Assembly (NCBI GenBank): GCA_045543215.1
Contig: JAZQMD010000077.1
Location: forward strand, 1 to 20,385
DNA from: DXYV01 sp045543215
Lineage (GTDB): Bacteria > Bacillota > Clostridia > Oscillospirales > Oscillospiraceae
Length of the DNA stretch: 20,385 nucleotides
Reading direction: 5' to 3'
The notes under the pieces were generated by a model. The model was not told where the DNA came from. It searched no databases and worked only from the letters and a program-made list of their open reading frames with translations. Both the position numbers and the translations under genes were made by a program. Below, in pieces: positions 1-6,004 of the stretch (position 1 is the stretch's first letter; the number at the start of each line of letters is the position of its first letter).

Positions 1-136
1 TAACCCCGAACACAGCGGCTCCCGTCTGAACGAGCAGAAGGAGAGCCGGAATCAGCGTCAGCCAAAACGCCTTGTTATGTACTCTCACAGTCCAATTAAG
101 TATGATCGGCTTGAACAACTCTTTTATCTCTTTCAT
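1..136 (-). CDS. Phi-LC3-type holin, N-terminal part only
   Basis: The ATG at 136 opens 45 codons that run off the left edge. The product starts MKEIKELFKPIILNW, followed by TVRVHNKAFWLTLIPALLLL, then a hydrophobic end. An 'NW.VR..NK.FWL.LIPALLLL' pattern early in the protein is the hallmark of the phi-LC3 / Phage_holin_1 family: small inner-membrane proteins that form the holes through which endolysin reaches the wall. The first membrane segment (about residues 24-45) is visible; a second segment is expected beyond the edge. A GGAAGGA ribosome site lies just upstream and nearly touches the endolysin stop at 151-153, so the gene is probably co-translated with the endolysin. It follows the endolysin instead of preceding it. 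Family assignment is good; the length cannot be seen. Confidence 0.85.
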   Translation of the reverse strand, partial: MKEIKELFKPIILNWTVRVHNKAFWLTLIPALLLLVQTGAAVFGV

Positions 137-150
137 GATCGTATCCTTCC

Positions 151-789
151 TTATCCGTATAACCCCATGCGGTTATTGATAACCAGGGTACGCAGCAGAT
201 CATAGCTCAGCCCCAAGCCAGTATCTGTTCCCGCCAGAGCCTTTGCGTCAAGCAGCTTTTCCACCGTAGGACGACCCCAGTCCGGCAGCTCCTCTACGGT
301 GTTATAGACCTTCCCCGCCAGAGCCTCATCGATAAGCGCCCTTACCTGATTTTCTGTCAATTCAGATTCCTCCTCATATAGTTTCATTTCCGGGGGATAC
401 TTCCCTCTGCGTATCATGTCAGCAGTATACCGCCCTCCATCATCCCACTGAAAATGGGGCTTGTCCACAATGGACTTCCAGCGACCGCCCCAGGTAAAGC
501 CTATTTTCTCGCCTATGGCGCCCACAGCGTCCCAAAAGGTGTTGTCGCTGTATTCCTGCCCCTTCACGTTCTTGCACACGTCAAAGGCAAGGCCAGCCTT
601 TACGCAGTGAAAGCTGGGTGTCTTGTCCTTGCTGGTGCCGTTTCGATAGCATTGCAACTGGTATTCATCATCCCGCACCGTGCCAGTGACCAGCACAGGC
701 CACCTCTCTGCCTTGCAAAGCTTAATGAGCTTGCGGCAGTTTGCCGCTACATCAGGACGGAGTAAATTAATGTCTCTACTGTTTAGCAT
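151..789 (-). CDS. Endolysin, M15-family peptidase with C-terminal accessory module
   Basis: A 212-residue lysis enzyme. Residues about 10-115 form an M15 (VanY / L-alanyl-D-glutamate peptidase-like) zinc peptidase. The SFHCVKAGLAFDV stretch supplies zinc ligands H61 and D70, and KPHFQW supplies H112. Such enzymes cut peptide bonds in the peptidoglycan stem or cross-bridge. After an acidic linker (about 137-150), residues 160-212 form a helical module, with VEELPDWGRPTVEKLLDAKA and a LRTLVINNRMG end, that recurs at the C-termini of gut-Firmicutes wall hydrolases and probably helps wall binding. No signal peptide is visible, consistent with release through a holin. The ATG at 789 is preceded by GAAGGGAAGG. 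The holin gene follows 14 bases downstream. The exact bond cleaved cannot be told from sequence alone. Confidence 0.9.
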   Translation of the reverse strand: MLNSRDINLLRPDVAANCRKLIKLCKAERWPVLVTGTVRDDEYQLQCYRNGTSKDKTPSFHCVKAGLAFDVCKNVKGQEYSDNTFWDAVGAIGEKIGFTWGGRWKSIVDKPHFQWDDGGRYTADMIRRGKYPPEMKLYEEESELTENQVRALIDEALAGKVYNTVEELPDWGRPTVEKLLDAKALAGTDTGLGLSYDLLRTLVINNRMGLYG

Positions 790-811
790 ATCATTGCCTT
801 CCCTTCTAATA

Positions 812-840
812 GGCCCCGCCCCCAGTGTGAGGGCGGGGCC
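812..840. terminator. Perfect 10-bp GC stem-loop between an unknown gene and the endolysin
   Basis: GGCCCCGCCC (812-821) and GGGCGGGGCC (831-840) are exact inverted repeats around a 9-base loop. On the minus strand the hairpin lies just after the TAA of the 109-residue gene (847-849) and about 10 bases before the endolysin ribosome site. The bases after the stem on that strand (TATTAGAAGG) are not a U tract, so it is at most a weak or factor-dependent terminator. It could equally be an mRNA-stabilising or processing structure that sets endolysin levels. Read on the plus strand it is followed by ATTTCATT, also a weak tract. Confidence 0.55.
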
Positions 841-846
841 ATTTCA

Positions 847-1176
847 TTACTGTGCGCTCTTTGCCTTTGCATCAGCAAGAGCGGCATCTTTCAGGCGATC
901 AAACTCGGCCCTGTTACCGGCTTCAAAGGCGTCCCACAAACCGGAGGCATTGTCGCATAACTGATACTCCTCCCGGCTGCGGGACTGCTCGTCAGGAGTC
1001 ATGGCATCCCACTGTACTTTGAGCGCAGCCCAGTCCAGATGAGTCCCGGGGTCGATCTCCCGCCCATGCTTGATGTTGTTTCGCAGCATGTCATAGGCCA
1101 CGCCCTGATCTCTGGCATTTGGGTTGTTGGTGCTGATCTCGTACACGTTCCACAGATAATCTTTCAAATTTAGCAT
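847..1176 (-). CDS. Unknown 109-residue phage protein
   Basis: I do not recognise this protein. It is soluble, mixed-charge and rich in predicted helix, with no signal peptide or membrane segment. It has several tryptophans, and the C-terminus (about 85-109) is alanine/lysine/aspartate-rich. The start at 1176 (ATG) is supported by AGAAAGGATG upstream. It sits between the receptor-binding-type tail protein and the endolysin, where such phages often carry small tail-associated or lysis-accessory proteins. A hairpin follows its stop. The reading frame is convincing from its codon use, ribosome site and tight placement in the operon; function is open. Confidence 0.75.
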   Translation of the reverse strand: MLNLKDYLWNVYEISTNNPNARDQGVAYDMLRNNIKHGREIDPGTHLDWAALKVQWDAMTPDEQSRSREEYQLCDNASGLWDAFEAGNRAEFDRLKDAALADAKAKSAQ

Positions 1177-1199
1177 GATAAGTACATCCTTTCTCTTTT

Positions 1200-1235
1200 G
1201 TTACTATGTTCTGCGGCACCCGCCGCTGGGGTAAC
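1200..1235. other. Weak inverted repeat in the gap before the 109-residue gene
   Basis: In the 94-base gap between the receptor-binding-type gene and the 109-residue gene, GTTAC (1200-1204) can pair with GTAAC (1231-1235), enclosing a GCGGC/GCCGC stem (1213-1226) with a 4-base loop. No U tract follows on either strand. It may be an imperfect terminator remnant or chance. Nothing else is seen in this gap apart from the downstream ribosome site. Confidence 0.25.
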
Positions 1236-1270
1236 GATCATGAAAACAACAGCTAGTCTATGAATCCCTT

Positions 1271-2149
1271 TTATAGGTTTGCATCTAAAACAAAAGCGCA
1301 CTCTCCAAAGCTGCCGCTTGAAATAACAGATGCATCATTGGATTTAATGGTGCAAACAACGCCGTTTGACGAAAGTTCCATGGGTGTTATAGTTTCCACA
1401 GCCGTCGCACCTTTACTGTGCCAAAATACGCCGGCAGAGCTGCTGGTCAGTCTCAACGTAGGTAGTCTCCTCATGGTTACAGGAGTAGGGACAAATATCT
1501 GCCCAATCCCGTTGTTAATAGCACCAGATGCTCTTGCGTTATAAGAAATCGACAGTTGATATCGCTGGCACTTAACCAACTCCAGTGCTCGATCCGGTGG
1601 TGGGGCGTTTAGTATCCAGTTGCCGTTTTCCTCCTGGTGGGCCAGGGTCTGAACTGGGCCGCTTTCAAGCTTGATCGCTTTCATGGTGTGGGCCTCACCG
1701 CCATAATACTGAACTAGGCCCAATGCTGAATCGCTATAGTATCCGACCTCGATCCTGCTGCTCCCACCATTGATTGGAAGTGAAAAGGGCGTTGTATGAA
1801 ATATGCCGGAAGTCCAAAACAACTGATCATCTATAAGTGCAGATACTGTAACGGTCCTTCCAATAAGCCATTGCACATTGTCAAGGCGTTGCATAATGGA
1901 GCAATATCCGCCGCTATCTCTCACACTGATGGCAAGTCCATCCACTGTGTAATCGATATGGTGTCCAAATCCAAGCCAGCCGTCGATGAAGTATGTCCAG
2001 TCTGTCTTGTCCCCGGACACGTCTCCCAGCTGATTGATCGGGTTTGGAAAATACCAGTTTTTTAAAAGATTGGGGTTTGCGTGCGTACTTTTCTGGATCT
2101 TAAGTTCCTCATTGTGTGTGCCCATGACCATATTATGGACGTTTCCCAT
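1271..2149 (-). CDS. Putative receptor-binding / tail-tip protein
   Basis: A 292-residue protein. It contains the pattern NLLKNWYFPNPINQLG (about 27-42), then a beta-rich stretch, then LESGPVQTLAHQEENGNWIL (about 162-181) and a VKCQRYQLS motif (about 192-200). This 'NLL.N.YF.NPINQ' plus 'LE.G..QTLAHQE..G.W.LN' plus '..CQRY' architecture is a recurrent carbohydrate-binding-like module at the end of tail genes in gut-Firmicutes phages, usually annotated as a hypothetical tail or adhesin protein. The start ATG at 2149 overlaps the stop of the preceding tail fibre as TAATG, with AGAGGTG upstream, so the two are coupled and probably act together at the tail tip. The role in host recognition is inferred from position and module; the receptor is unknown. 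Confidence 0.7.
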   Translation of the reverse strand: MGNVHNMVMGTHNEELKIQKSTHANPNLLKNWYFPNPINQLGDVSGDKTDWTYFIDGWLGFGHHIDYTVDGLAISVRDSGGYCSIMQRLDNVQWLIGRTVTVSALIDDQLFWTSGIFHTTPFSLPINGGSSRIEVGYYSDSALGLVQYYGGEAHTMKAIKLESGPVQTLAHQEENGNWILNAPPPDRALELVKCQRYQLSISYNARASGAINNGIGQIFVPTPVTMRRLPTLRLTSSSAGVFWHSKGATAVETITPMELSSNGVVCTIKSNDASVISSGSFGECAFVLDANL

Positions 2150-3480
2150 TAAGACACCTCTATTCTTGTGATGGTTACGGTCAGGTCGGTTTCCGGGGCT
2201 TGGGCAGCATGGAAGGTGATCTGGCCGTCTGTTGTAACATCGTCTGCATAGACAAAGACGGCGGCATAAGCCAGCAGAGAGGAGGGTTCCGGGGAAAGGA
2301 TATAGCTATACCCCTCTGCCACCAGTGAAGGGTTCTGTACTGTTTGCTCGTTGTCTATCCAGCCAGCAGCGGGAAGTGAGAGGGTAATGCAGACAGGCTT
2401 TGCCCCAGTCCCGTCTGTGCCGTTACTGTCATCGGCTGGTGAAAACCGTTCCATAGATACAGAATTAAGAGTTCCGGCATTTTCAATTGTTCTGGCCGAA
2501 AACCTGTAAATGACAGGTGAATTGAGGGGGATGTAAAGACATATATAGCTAGACCAGATGCTGTCATTGATATTTCCCTGTCCATTGGTCAGTAAGAAAC
2601 CGCCGTTGATCTCTACCGAATCCGATCCATTGGAAACTGTTGCGGCGGCATTGTTCTGCCACCGAACAGAGACAAAGGAGTTCAGCCCTATTTGCGTTCT
2701 TAATGCTTTTAAGAAATCGCCAATAGATACCGTGGATTTTGCTTCAAAGCCTAGTGATACCATGGTAACTTCGGAATTTAATGGAAGGTTATTTTTATCT
2801 CCATCAGTACCGTCTTTCCCGTTGTAGACCTGAAATGTGGTGGTAGAATCGTCTGTCAGGGAGATGGTATAGGTATCCACAGTGCCGGGTGCACCCGTGC
2901 CCTCTGTCCGATCAATAGACCGGATGCTGATGCCTGTGTCGCCTTGTTCTCCCTGCGGCCCTGCTGGGAGGCTGAGTACCAGCCTCACCACCCCATCCAC
3001 CAGTTCTTTGCTCACTGTGGCGGGCTGACCTGCGTCTACACCAACTACCTCCATCCACATATTCTCAATGGCAAGGCGGGCCTCCTGTGCCAATTGCGCC
3101 TGCTCGGTTGCCTGGGCAACGATGCCGGCAGTTGTGTCCTCCCGCACCTGTTCCGCCGTTTCCCGCTTCTGCTCGGCAAGGATGCGGGCCTCCTCCGCAC
3201 TCTCCCGGCTTGATTCAGCCAAAATTCTTTCCACTTCACCAGCAGATCGGTCATTCTCTGCGTTTGCCCTAGATTGCTCCGCTGCTGCCCGGTCATGTTC
3301 CGCTGCTGCCCGTCCGGTTTCCGCATTTACCCGGTCATGTTCTGCCGTGACCCGCCGGGCCTCTGCCTCTATGCGGGCATTTTCCCCAATAATCACATTG
3401 TCGATATCCTGGGCGGTGTGGGCAAGCTTCTGAACTTCCACTTCCACCCCGCCCAGGTTCACTCTATCTAACTGTGCCAT
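2149..3480 (-). CDS. Tail fibre / upper baseplate-type protein with heptad coiled coil and collagen-like segment
   Basis: About 443 residues. The order is a short N-terminal attachment region (1-35), a strikingly regular coiled coil of RxxAExx heptads (36-118), a helical linker ending near ENMWMEVVGVDAG, a collagen-like GPQGEQGDTG stretch, a GISIRSIDRTEGTG.PGTVDTYTI beta module and a GKDGTDG turn, then a beta-rich C-terminal half. This layout is typical of trimeric tail fibres of Firmicutes siphophages. I chose ATG 3480, not the upstream in-frame TTG 3495, because TAGGTGAG lies just before it and overlaps the stop of the hub gene. The C-terminal half is not recognisable; it may bind sugars or carry the next protein. 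The product is probably a homotrimer at the tail tip. Confidence 0.75.
   Translation of the reverse strand: MAQLDRVNLGGVEVEVQKLAHTAQDIDNVIIGENARIEAEARRVTAEHDRVNAETGRAAAEHDRAAAEQSRANAENDRSAGEVERILAESSRESAEEARILAEQKRETAEQVREDTTAGIVAQATEQAQLAQEARLAIENMWMEVVGVDAGQPATVSKELVDGVVRLVLSLPAGPQGEQGDTGISIRSIDRTEGTGAPGTVDTYTISLTDDSTTTFQVYNGKDGTDGDKNNLPLNSEVTMVSLGFEAKSTVSIGDFLKALRTQIGLNSFVSVRWQNNAAATVSNGSDSVEINGGFLLTNGQGNINDSIWSSYICLYIPLNSPVIYRFSARTIENAGTLNSVSMERFSPADDSNGTDGTGAKPVCITLSLPAAGWIDNEQTVQNPSLVAEGYSYILSPEPSSLLAYAAVFVYADDVTTDGQITFHAAQAPETDLTVTITRIEVS
3127..3375 (-). repeat. Tandem 21-base / 7-residue heptad repeats (RxxAExx)
   Basis: Within the tail fibre, residues 36-118 (ATG 3480 as 1) have arginine at every seventh position: 36, 43, 50, 57, 64, 71, 78, 85, 92, 99, 106 and 113. 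Ala-Glu follows at positions 4-5 of nearly every unit; the last unit is degenerate. Examples are RVTAEHD, RVNAETG, RAAAEHD and RILAESS. This encodes a long, regular coiled-coil stalk. The 21-base DNA repeat can expand or contract in frame. Confidence 0.9.
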
Positions 3481-3488
3481 GATCTCAC

Positions 3489-5609
3489 CTACCAATAAAT
3501 AATAATCCCGCCGGGGCCGCCCTGACCTCCTGCGCTGCCGTTACCGCCGGGGCCACCATGCCCGTCTGGATAGGCCGGGTAGCCTCTGGTGGAGGAATTT
3601 TGCCCCTCTACACCGCAACCACCTCCACCGCCGCCATTGCCCCCGTCACCACCTTGCCCGATCTCGGTACGTGCCGCAGGTGGATGGGCGCTTGCGCCAG
3701 AGCCGCCCATAGATGCACTTGTATTCCCGCCGTTTGCTCCCGCCGCAGGCCCACCGCCCCAACCAGAGCCGGGGGTGTATGCTATGCCGTTGTAGACAAT
3801 GGTGTCTCCGGGAACAGCCTGATAGGTGTCCCAGAAATTAATATTGCCTGATCCTGCGGTGGTGGTCTTCATGGAGCTTACCCCCTTGCCCCCTGCGATC
3901 CCGGCAAGTTTCCCGGCGGTAGCGTATACTTTGCCGGTGATGAGTTCCAGAAAGCCGCTTCCAGCCTCACCGCTGGAGGAAGTGTAAGAGCCAAAGGTGG
4001 TAGCCCCACCCTCTGAGCCGGGCAGGCCGGGATTGCCCTGTGTGCCTCCTGCGCCCCCAGGGCCACCTCCACCGCACACATAAGTAAAACTTTGTCCCTC
4101 GGACACATCGAACACCACAGCATAGACCCTACCACCGGTAGCTGCCGGCGGGGCACCTTCCCCACCTTCACCGCAGATTCCAGGATAGCGGTGGGAGAGA
4201 TACGTGGTTGTTTGAATGCCTCCTGATACGGTAGTGTTACTCTTTTGCTGCGTGGGGCCTTGTGTCCCAGCTTGTCCGCCGTGACCTCCTGTGCCGCCGG
4301 GCCCACCGCCGATCAGCACCACACGCAGCTTCTTTACCCCCTTGGGGACTGTCCACCTCCCGGAGCCGGTTAATACCGTGACATTCTCAAAGTAGTTCCC
4401 GCCATCACTGGGGGCGTATCCCGATGCAATGACCGTATCCGCCTTCAATGTGCCGGACAGGGTAATGTCCATGGACTGGATCAGCCCCGTGTCCTCCTCC
4501 CCAAAGGGATTGGTGTAGGCCACTGCATCCCCAGGTCGCTCTGAACCGACCACAAGCCCAACAGTGGAATGGTAGGCGGCAGAGTAATATGCAAGCATCC
4601 GGGCGGCTACATTCTCCGAGTTGATGAGGGACACCAGAGTTGCGTCCGTGATAGACACCACCCGTTCCGCACCTGATACGGTGGCAGACCGCCTAGAGAT
4701 AACCTTGGTCTGGTGGGTGTAGGCTTTGCCGGTAAGTATGCCGGTTCCAGTGAGAACAGCGTAGTTCACACCACTCTCCACGATCACCAAACTGCCAGCG
4801 GCGGTCAGGCTGTGGTGGGGGCCATCAAAGGTGATCAGCTGGTTTGTGACTGAGCCGGAGCCATCGGTGTTGTCAAACAGGGTATTGACAGCATCATTGA
4901 GCGTGGCGTAAAAAGCGTGTTCTGTCACTTGTACCTCGGTCGCCGCTGTCTTATGATCGATGCTGCCGCCATAATAGACCCTGTCTTGGCTAATGCTGAC
5001 CGGGTTGGAGTTGTCCAAGTACTTGATGTGGATGGAGCTGCCTTGCTTTACGATGTTCGCCCCCAGGGAAAACAGCACCTGATGGAGGTTGTCCCGCCGG
5101 GTGGCATAGGGTAGCCAGCCGTAGATCTTTGCCGAGGCCACTTTTTCGTCCACGGTGTAGGAGATCACACCTCCTATGATGTCTGCCAGAACTTCCCCGG
5201 CGGTCTGGCCAGTGTATAGCCCACCTTTGTGCTGCGTTCCTGCCAGAAGTCCTATGGCAGAGACGCAGTGCAGAGCGTAGCGCACTTTCCCGGTGCGCTT
5301 GACGGAGGATAGGTAGAAGTGTCCTACCACACCGCTTTTGTGGGTGTAGTTCACAGGTTCACCATAGGGCAGCACTGTGGGCGGGTCTTGGGGGGTGGCC
5401 ACAGACAGCAGATACCGGGCTGTATCCAGAATAGGGTGACCGTTCGCATCCACCAGGGGCACAGGCTTGAAGGGTAAGCTCTCCACCTCTGCATCCAGAG
5501 TGTCTATGGATAGCTCCTCCCCTACGATGCCTTCTGAGAGGTAACACGACCCACTCAAAATCTTTCGGTCAGAAAAAGTGAAATTGCCTGTGCTGATTGA
5601 GGTTTTCAC
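3489..5609 (-). CDS. Tail hub / tail-associated protein with glycine-rich C-terminal domain
   Basis: About 706 residues. Residues 1 to about 420 look like a siphophage baseplate hub (Tal / gp44-like). The RRDNLHQVLFSLGANIVKQG region and the following beta-rich part match that family's general pattern, though similarity is modest. A GSGRWTVPKGVKKLRVVLIG hinge near residue 420 leads into about 270 residues dominated by Gly-Gly runs and ending GGIIIYW. That resembles glycine-rich adhesin domains such as the polyglycine-II sandwich of T-even-type gp38. Start: GTG at 5609, overlapping the stop of the preceding gene as GTGA, with AGGTGA 7 bases upstream. The longer open frame (to 5663) would overlap the neighbour by over 50 bases. 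The protein probably closes the tail tip and contacts the host; no lysin motif is seen. Confidence 0.75.
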   Translation of the reverse strand: MKTSISTGNFTFSDRKILSGSCYLSEGIVGEELSIDTLDAEVESLPFKPVPLVDANGHPILDTARYLLSVATPQDPPTVLPYGEPVNYTHKSGVVGHFYLSSVKRTGKVRYALHCVSAIGLLAGTQHKGGLYTGQTAGEVLADIIGGVISYTVDEKVASAKIYGWLPYATRRDNLHQVLFSLGANIVKQGSSIHIKYLDNSNPVSISQDRVYYGGSIDHKTAATEVQVTEHAFYATLNDAVNTLFDNTDGSGSVTNQLITFDGPHHSLTAAGSLVIVESGVNYAVLTGTGILTGKAYTHQTKVISRRSATVSGAERVVSITDATLVSLINSENVAARMLAYYSAAYHSTVGLVVGSERPGDAVAYTNPFGEEDTGLIQSMDITLSGTLKADTVIASGYAPSDGGNYFENVTVLTGSGRWTVPKGVKKLRVVLIGGGPGGTGGHGGQAGTQGPTQQKSNTTVSGGIQTTTYLSHRYPGICGEGGEGAPPAATGGRVYAVVFDVSEGQSFTYVCGGGGPGGAGGTQGNPGLPGSEGGATTFGSYTSSSGEAGSGFLELITGKVYATAGKLAGIAGGKGVSSMKTTTAGSGNINFWDTYQAVPGDTIVYNGIAYTPGSGWGGGPAAGANGGNTSASMGGSGASAHPPAARTEIGQGGDGGNGGGGGGCGVEGQNSSTRGYPAYPDGHGGPGGNGSAGGQGGPGGIIIYW

Positions 5610-6004
5610 GAGGGCTTCACCTGCGCTTCCATGGGGATAAAATTGATAGAAATTTCCCCCCAATAATTTGTGCCTTTATCTATCTTTTCCAGATTTTGTG
5701 TTGCACTGGTATAGTAAGCATCATAAGAAATTACTGTCTGGTTATCTGCTGCTTCCAGTCTTACAAAGTCATCCACAGAATGTGCAATCAAATAACTCCA
5801 AAATGCATCTAGACCTTGGTGGTTATCTCCGCGTCTAAAAACCGTAATGTTATGGCCAATATAAGTGCCAATCACGTCCCGTACCATTCGGCCACTCATT
5901 ACTCGTCCAGCCGAATCACCGTCCAGCACGTTAAAACTTCTGGAGTATTTTGAAATTGCAACATCTGCGTCAAACTCAATCCCGTTTAGCTTGATGTAAC
6001 TCAT
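5606..6004 (-). CDS. Small tail protein, possible distal-tail (Dit-equivalent) component
   Basis: 132 residues beginning MSYIKLNGIEF. An early pattern of 'I.GI....A......I.D.DS.GR...G.MVRD' resembles small tail proteins (DUF6711-like, tentative) that sit between the tape measure and the hub in Firmicutes siphophages. There it would take the place of the distal tail protein linking tube to tip. No membrane segment or signal is visible. The ATG at 6004 overlaps the tape-measure TGA as ATGA, and its own TGA overlaps the GTG of the hub gene, giving tight three-gene coupling. The family assignment is an inference from the N-terminal pattern and position. Confidence 0.65.
   Translation of the reverse strand: MSYIKLNGIEFDADVAISKYSRSFNVLDGDSAGRVMSGRMVRDVIGTYIGHNITVFRRGDNHQGLDAFWSYLIAHSVDDFVRLEAADNQTVISYDAYYTSATQNLEKIDKGTNYWGEISINFIPMEAQVKPS

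Noticed and set aside
1271..5609. Diversity-generating retroelement acting on the tail-tip genes
   Set aside because: No reverse transcriptase or template repeat is visible in the window; repeats found there are coding heptads and glycine runs.
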